Below, piece after piece: positions 5,427 to 7,339 of a DNA stretch of 7,339 nt. The notes beneath the pieces were generated by a model that saw nothing but the letters and a program-made list of their open reading frames with translations, was not told where the DNA came from and made no database searches. The stretch is from the NCBI GenBank assembly GCA_013696665.1, contig JACCYC010000154.1, positions 1-7,339 on the forward strand, given 5' to 3'. Positions within the stretch are counted from its first letter, which is position 1; every line of letters begins with the position of its first letter. The DNA comes from Burkholderiaceae bacterium. GTDB lineage: Bacteria > Pseudomonadota > Gammaproteobacteria > Burkholderiales > Burkholderiaceae_F. Made by a program: the position numbers and the translations under genes.

Positions 5427-7339
5427 ATGGATGGCGTTGCCCTCGAGCTGCGCGACCGGCTGCGGCGAGAGCGCGACGACCTGATCGAAACCTTTGCCCG
5501 CGGTGGTTCGGTGGATCGCCTGGTGCGCGGCCTTTCGCGCTCGGTCGATCAGGTGCTTCGTGATGCCGTGGAGCCCGACCGCGTGCCGAAGTTTGCCGCG
5601 GTCATCGCGGTCGGCGGCTACGGTCGTAGCGAGCTGTTCCCTCACTCCGATGTCGACATCCTGATCCTGCTGCGGCGGCCAGCGACGGAGGGCGATAGCA
5701 AAATAATCGAAGATCTGATTGGATTGCTGTGGGATATCGGCCTGCCGCTCGGGCACAGCGTGCGTACGCTGGAAGAATGTGTCAGTGAGGCTGCTGACAT
5801 CACGGTATTGACTTCGATGCTCGAAGCGCGGCTTATTGCCGGGCCCAGAGCCTTATTTGCCAAGTTTTGCAACGTCATTGTTCGCTCGATCGACCGCGAA
5901 GCCTACTTCCGCGACAAGCTGCTCGAGCAGCAGCAAAGACATATCAAGTACGACGAAGCGCCGTACAGCCTTGAGCCCAACGTCAAGGAAGGCCCGGGCG
6001 GCCTGCGGGACCTGCAGGTCGTGCTCTGGGTCGCGCGCGCCAGCAGTTACGGATCAAGTTGGGCCGAGCTGGCGCGTCGCGAATTCATCACACCAGCGGA
6101 AGCGCGAATCATCCGGCGCGCCGAGCGGCGCATCAAGGAAATACGCGCACGCCTGCATCTGGTGGCGGACCGGCGCGAAGATCGACTCGTGTTCGATGTG
6201 CAAAGCGCTGTTGCGCAGACGAGCGGGCTGAAGGGCACGGCGGCCAGGCTGTCGAGCGAAGTGTTGATGCAGCAGTACTACCGCTCGGCCAAGGTCGTGG
6301 CGACAATGAACACAATCCTGCTGCAAAACATCGAGCATCGCCTGTTCGGCCGCGAGGGCGGCGACGTAAAGTCGATCGACGCAACGTTCGTCAAGCGCAA
6401 CGAACTGCTCGATCTCGCCGATCCAGACAATCACGCTCCGTTCGAGCGCGATGCCAATGGAATCCTGCGTGCGTTCCTGCTGCTGGCGCAGCACCGGGAG
6501 CTAAAGGGCATGTCGGCGCATTTGATGCGATCGATATGGCACGCCCGCGTGACGATCGATCACCGGTATCGCCGTGACCCCGTCAACCGCGCGACCTTCC
6601 TTACCCTGTTGCAGCAACCGAAGGGCGTGCTGCACGAGCTGCGGCGGATGAATCAGTTATCGGTACTCGGCCGCTACCTGCCGGTGTTTCGTCGCATCGT
6701 GGGGCAGATGCAGCACGATCTTTTTCATGTGTACACCGTCGACCAGCACATCCTGCAGGTGCTTCGCAACCTGCGCCGTTTTACGCTGGCGGAACATGCC
6801 CATGAGTACCCGCTGTGCAGCCAGTTGATGGCTGACTTTGATAAACCATGGTTGCTCTACATCGCAGCAATCTTCCATGACATCGCAAAGGGTCGCGGCG
6901 GAGATCACAGCGACCTCGGACGACGCGACGCCCGACGTTTCTGTCGCGACCATGGTCTGCAGCGCGAAGACATCGCGCTTGTTGAATTTCTGGTCGGACA
7001 GCACCTATCACTTTCGCAGGTGGCCCAAAAGCAGGACCTTGCGGACGAAACCGTAATCCAACGCTTCGCCGCGATGATTCCCGACGAGCGAACATTGATC
7101 GCGCTTTACCTGTTGACGGTCGCGGACATTCGCGGCACCAGCCCCAAGGTCTGGAGCGCGTGGAAGGGAAAGCTGATCGAAGATCTGTTTCGCTCGACCC
7201 GGCGGTTGCTGGGCGGCGGCAGCGTGGCGTCGACCGCGGTGCTCCAGGGCCGCAAAGAAGAAGCGATGCGCATTTTGCGGCTGTACGGCTTGTCCGACGG
7301 CGCGCGCGATGCGGTGTGGCAGCAGCTTGATGTCGTCTA
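5427..7339 (+). CDS. glnD: Bifunctional PII uridylyltransferase/uridylyl-removing enzyme, partial at the 3' end
   Basis: GlnD uridylylates PII proteins when glutamine is low and removes UMP when it is high, thereby steering glutamine synthetase adenylylation and nitrogen regulation. The frame is open for 637 codons to the window edge; full-length homologues have about 850-900 residues. The nucleotidyltransferase domain has GGYGRSELFPHSDVD (63-77), with catalytic Asp75 and Asp77; Ser68 takes the place of the usual Gly. A GlnD-specific region follows (SLEPNVKEGPGGLRDLQ, 181-197). The HD domain for UMP removal spans roughly 434-555, with FHVYTVDQH (433-441), HD at 484-485 and KGRGGDHSDLG (488-498). 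The C-terminal ACT domains that bind glutamine lie beyond the window. ATG 5427 is 5 bases after the map stop; GGAAG is about 10 bases upstream. The N-terminus is about 30 residues shorter than in E. coli. Confidence 0.96.
   Translation, partial: MDGVALELRDRLRRERDDLIETFARGGSVDRLVRGLSRSVDQVLRDAVEPDRVPKFAAVIAVGGYGRSELFPHSDVDILILLRRPATEGDSKIIEDLIGLLWDIGLPLGHSVRTLEECVSEAADITVLTSMLEARLIAGPRALFAKFCNVIVRSIDREAYFRDKLLEQQQRHIKYDEAPYSLEPNVKEGPGGLRDLQVVLWVARASSYGSSWAELARREFITPAEARIIRRAERRIKEIRARLHLVADRREDRLVFDVQSAVAQTSGLKGTAARLSSEVLMQQYYRSAKVVATMNTILLQNIEHRLFGREGGDVKSIDATFVKRNELLDLADPDNHAPFERDANGILRAFLLLAQHRELKGMSAHLMRSIWHARVTIDHRYRRDPVNRATFLTLLQQPKGVLHELRRMNQLSVLGRYLPVFRRIVGQMQHDLFHVYTVDQHILQVLRNLRRFTLAEHAHEYPLCSQLMADFDKPWLLYIAAIFHDIAKGRGGDHSDLGRRDARRFCRDHGLQREDIALVEFLVGQHLSLSQVAQKQDLADETVIQRFAAMIPDERTLIALYLLTVADIRGTSPKVWSAWKGKLIEDLFRSTRRLLGGGSVASTAVLQGRKEEAMRILRLYGLSDGARDAVWQQLDVV

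Noticed and set aside
5431..5433. Second ATG just after the glnD start
   Set aside because: It is out of frame with the GlnD coding sequence; ATG 5427 opens the correct frame.
1..7339. A hidden defence, mobile or otherwise undescribed system
   Set aside because: All of the window except short gaps is accounted for by eight well-known housekeeping genes in standard order, with no direct repeats, integration signs or composition break that I could see.

Overview
This window is a conserved housekeeping block from the chromosome of a Gram-negative bacterium, most probably a betaproteobacterium of the Burkholderiales type. The evidence is the gene order cdsA-uppS-frr-pyrH-tsf-rpsB with divergent map-glnD, together with moderately high GC and the Burkholderia-like wording of Map (QHTVPAPLNY...PFPKAICTSVN) and GlnD (GQMQHDLFHVYTVDQH, TVADIRGTSPKVW). 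The taxonomic call rests on remembered family sequences, not on a search.

Layout. Minus strand, read from right to left: rpsB (ribosomal protein S2, 4406-3651), a terminator-like hairpin (3626-3604), tsf (EF-Ts, 3574-2684), pyrH (UMP kinase, 2636-1911), frr (ribosome recycling factor, 1894-1334), uppS (undecaprenyl diphosphate synthase, 1304-519) and the first 169 codons of cdsA (CDP-diacylglycerol synthase, 509 to the left edge). Plus strand: map (methionine aminopeptidase, 4579-5421), then glnD (PII uridylyltransferase, from 5427, cut by the right edge). All eight reading frames are intact where visible. There is no mobile element, tRNA, rRNA, CRISPR array or foreign-looking stretch, and no intergenic gap exceeds about 175 bases.

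How the genes fit together. The minus-strand genes form a growth-rate block: translation (S2, EF-Ts, RRF), pyrimidine nucleotide supply (PyrH), and the first steps of cell-wall lipid carrier and phospholipid synthesis (UppS, CdsA). Map trims the N-terminal methionine of new proteins, and GlnD senses glutamine and sets PII state. The only substantial intergenic region is the 172-base rpsB/map divergent region. It holds a perfect TATAAT on the minus strand and a perfect 9-base inverted repeat whose 3' arm contains the rpsB Shine-Dalgarno sequence, which suggests a translationally controlled leader.

I found no undescribed biological system here. The observations most worth checking are the rpsB leader that may hide its ribosome-binding site, the rpsB-tsf attenuator with a GTAA tetraloop, and uncertainty about the map start.
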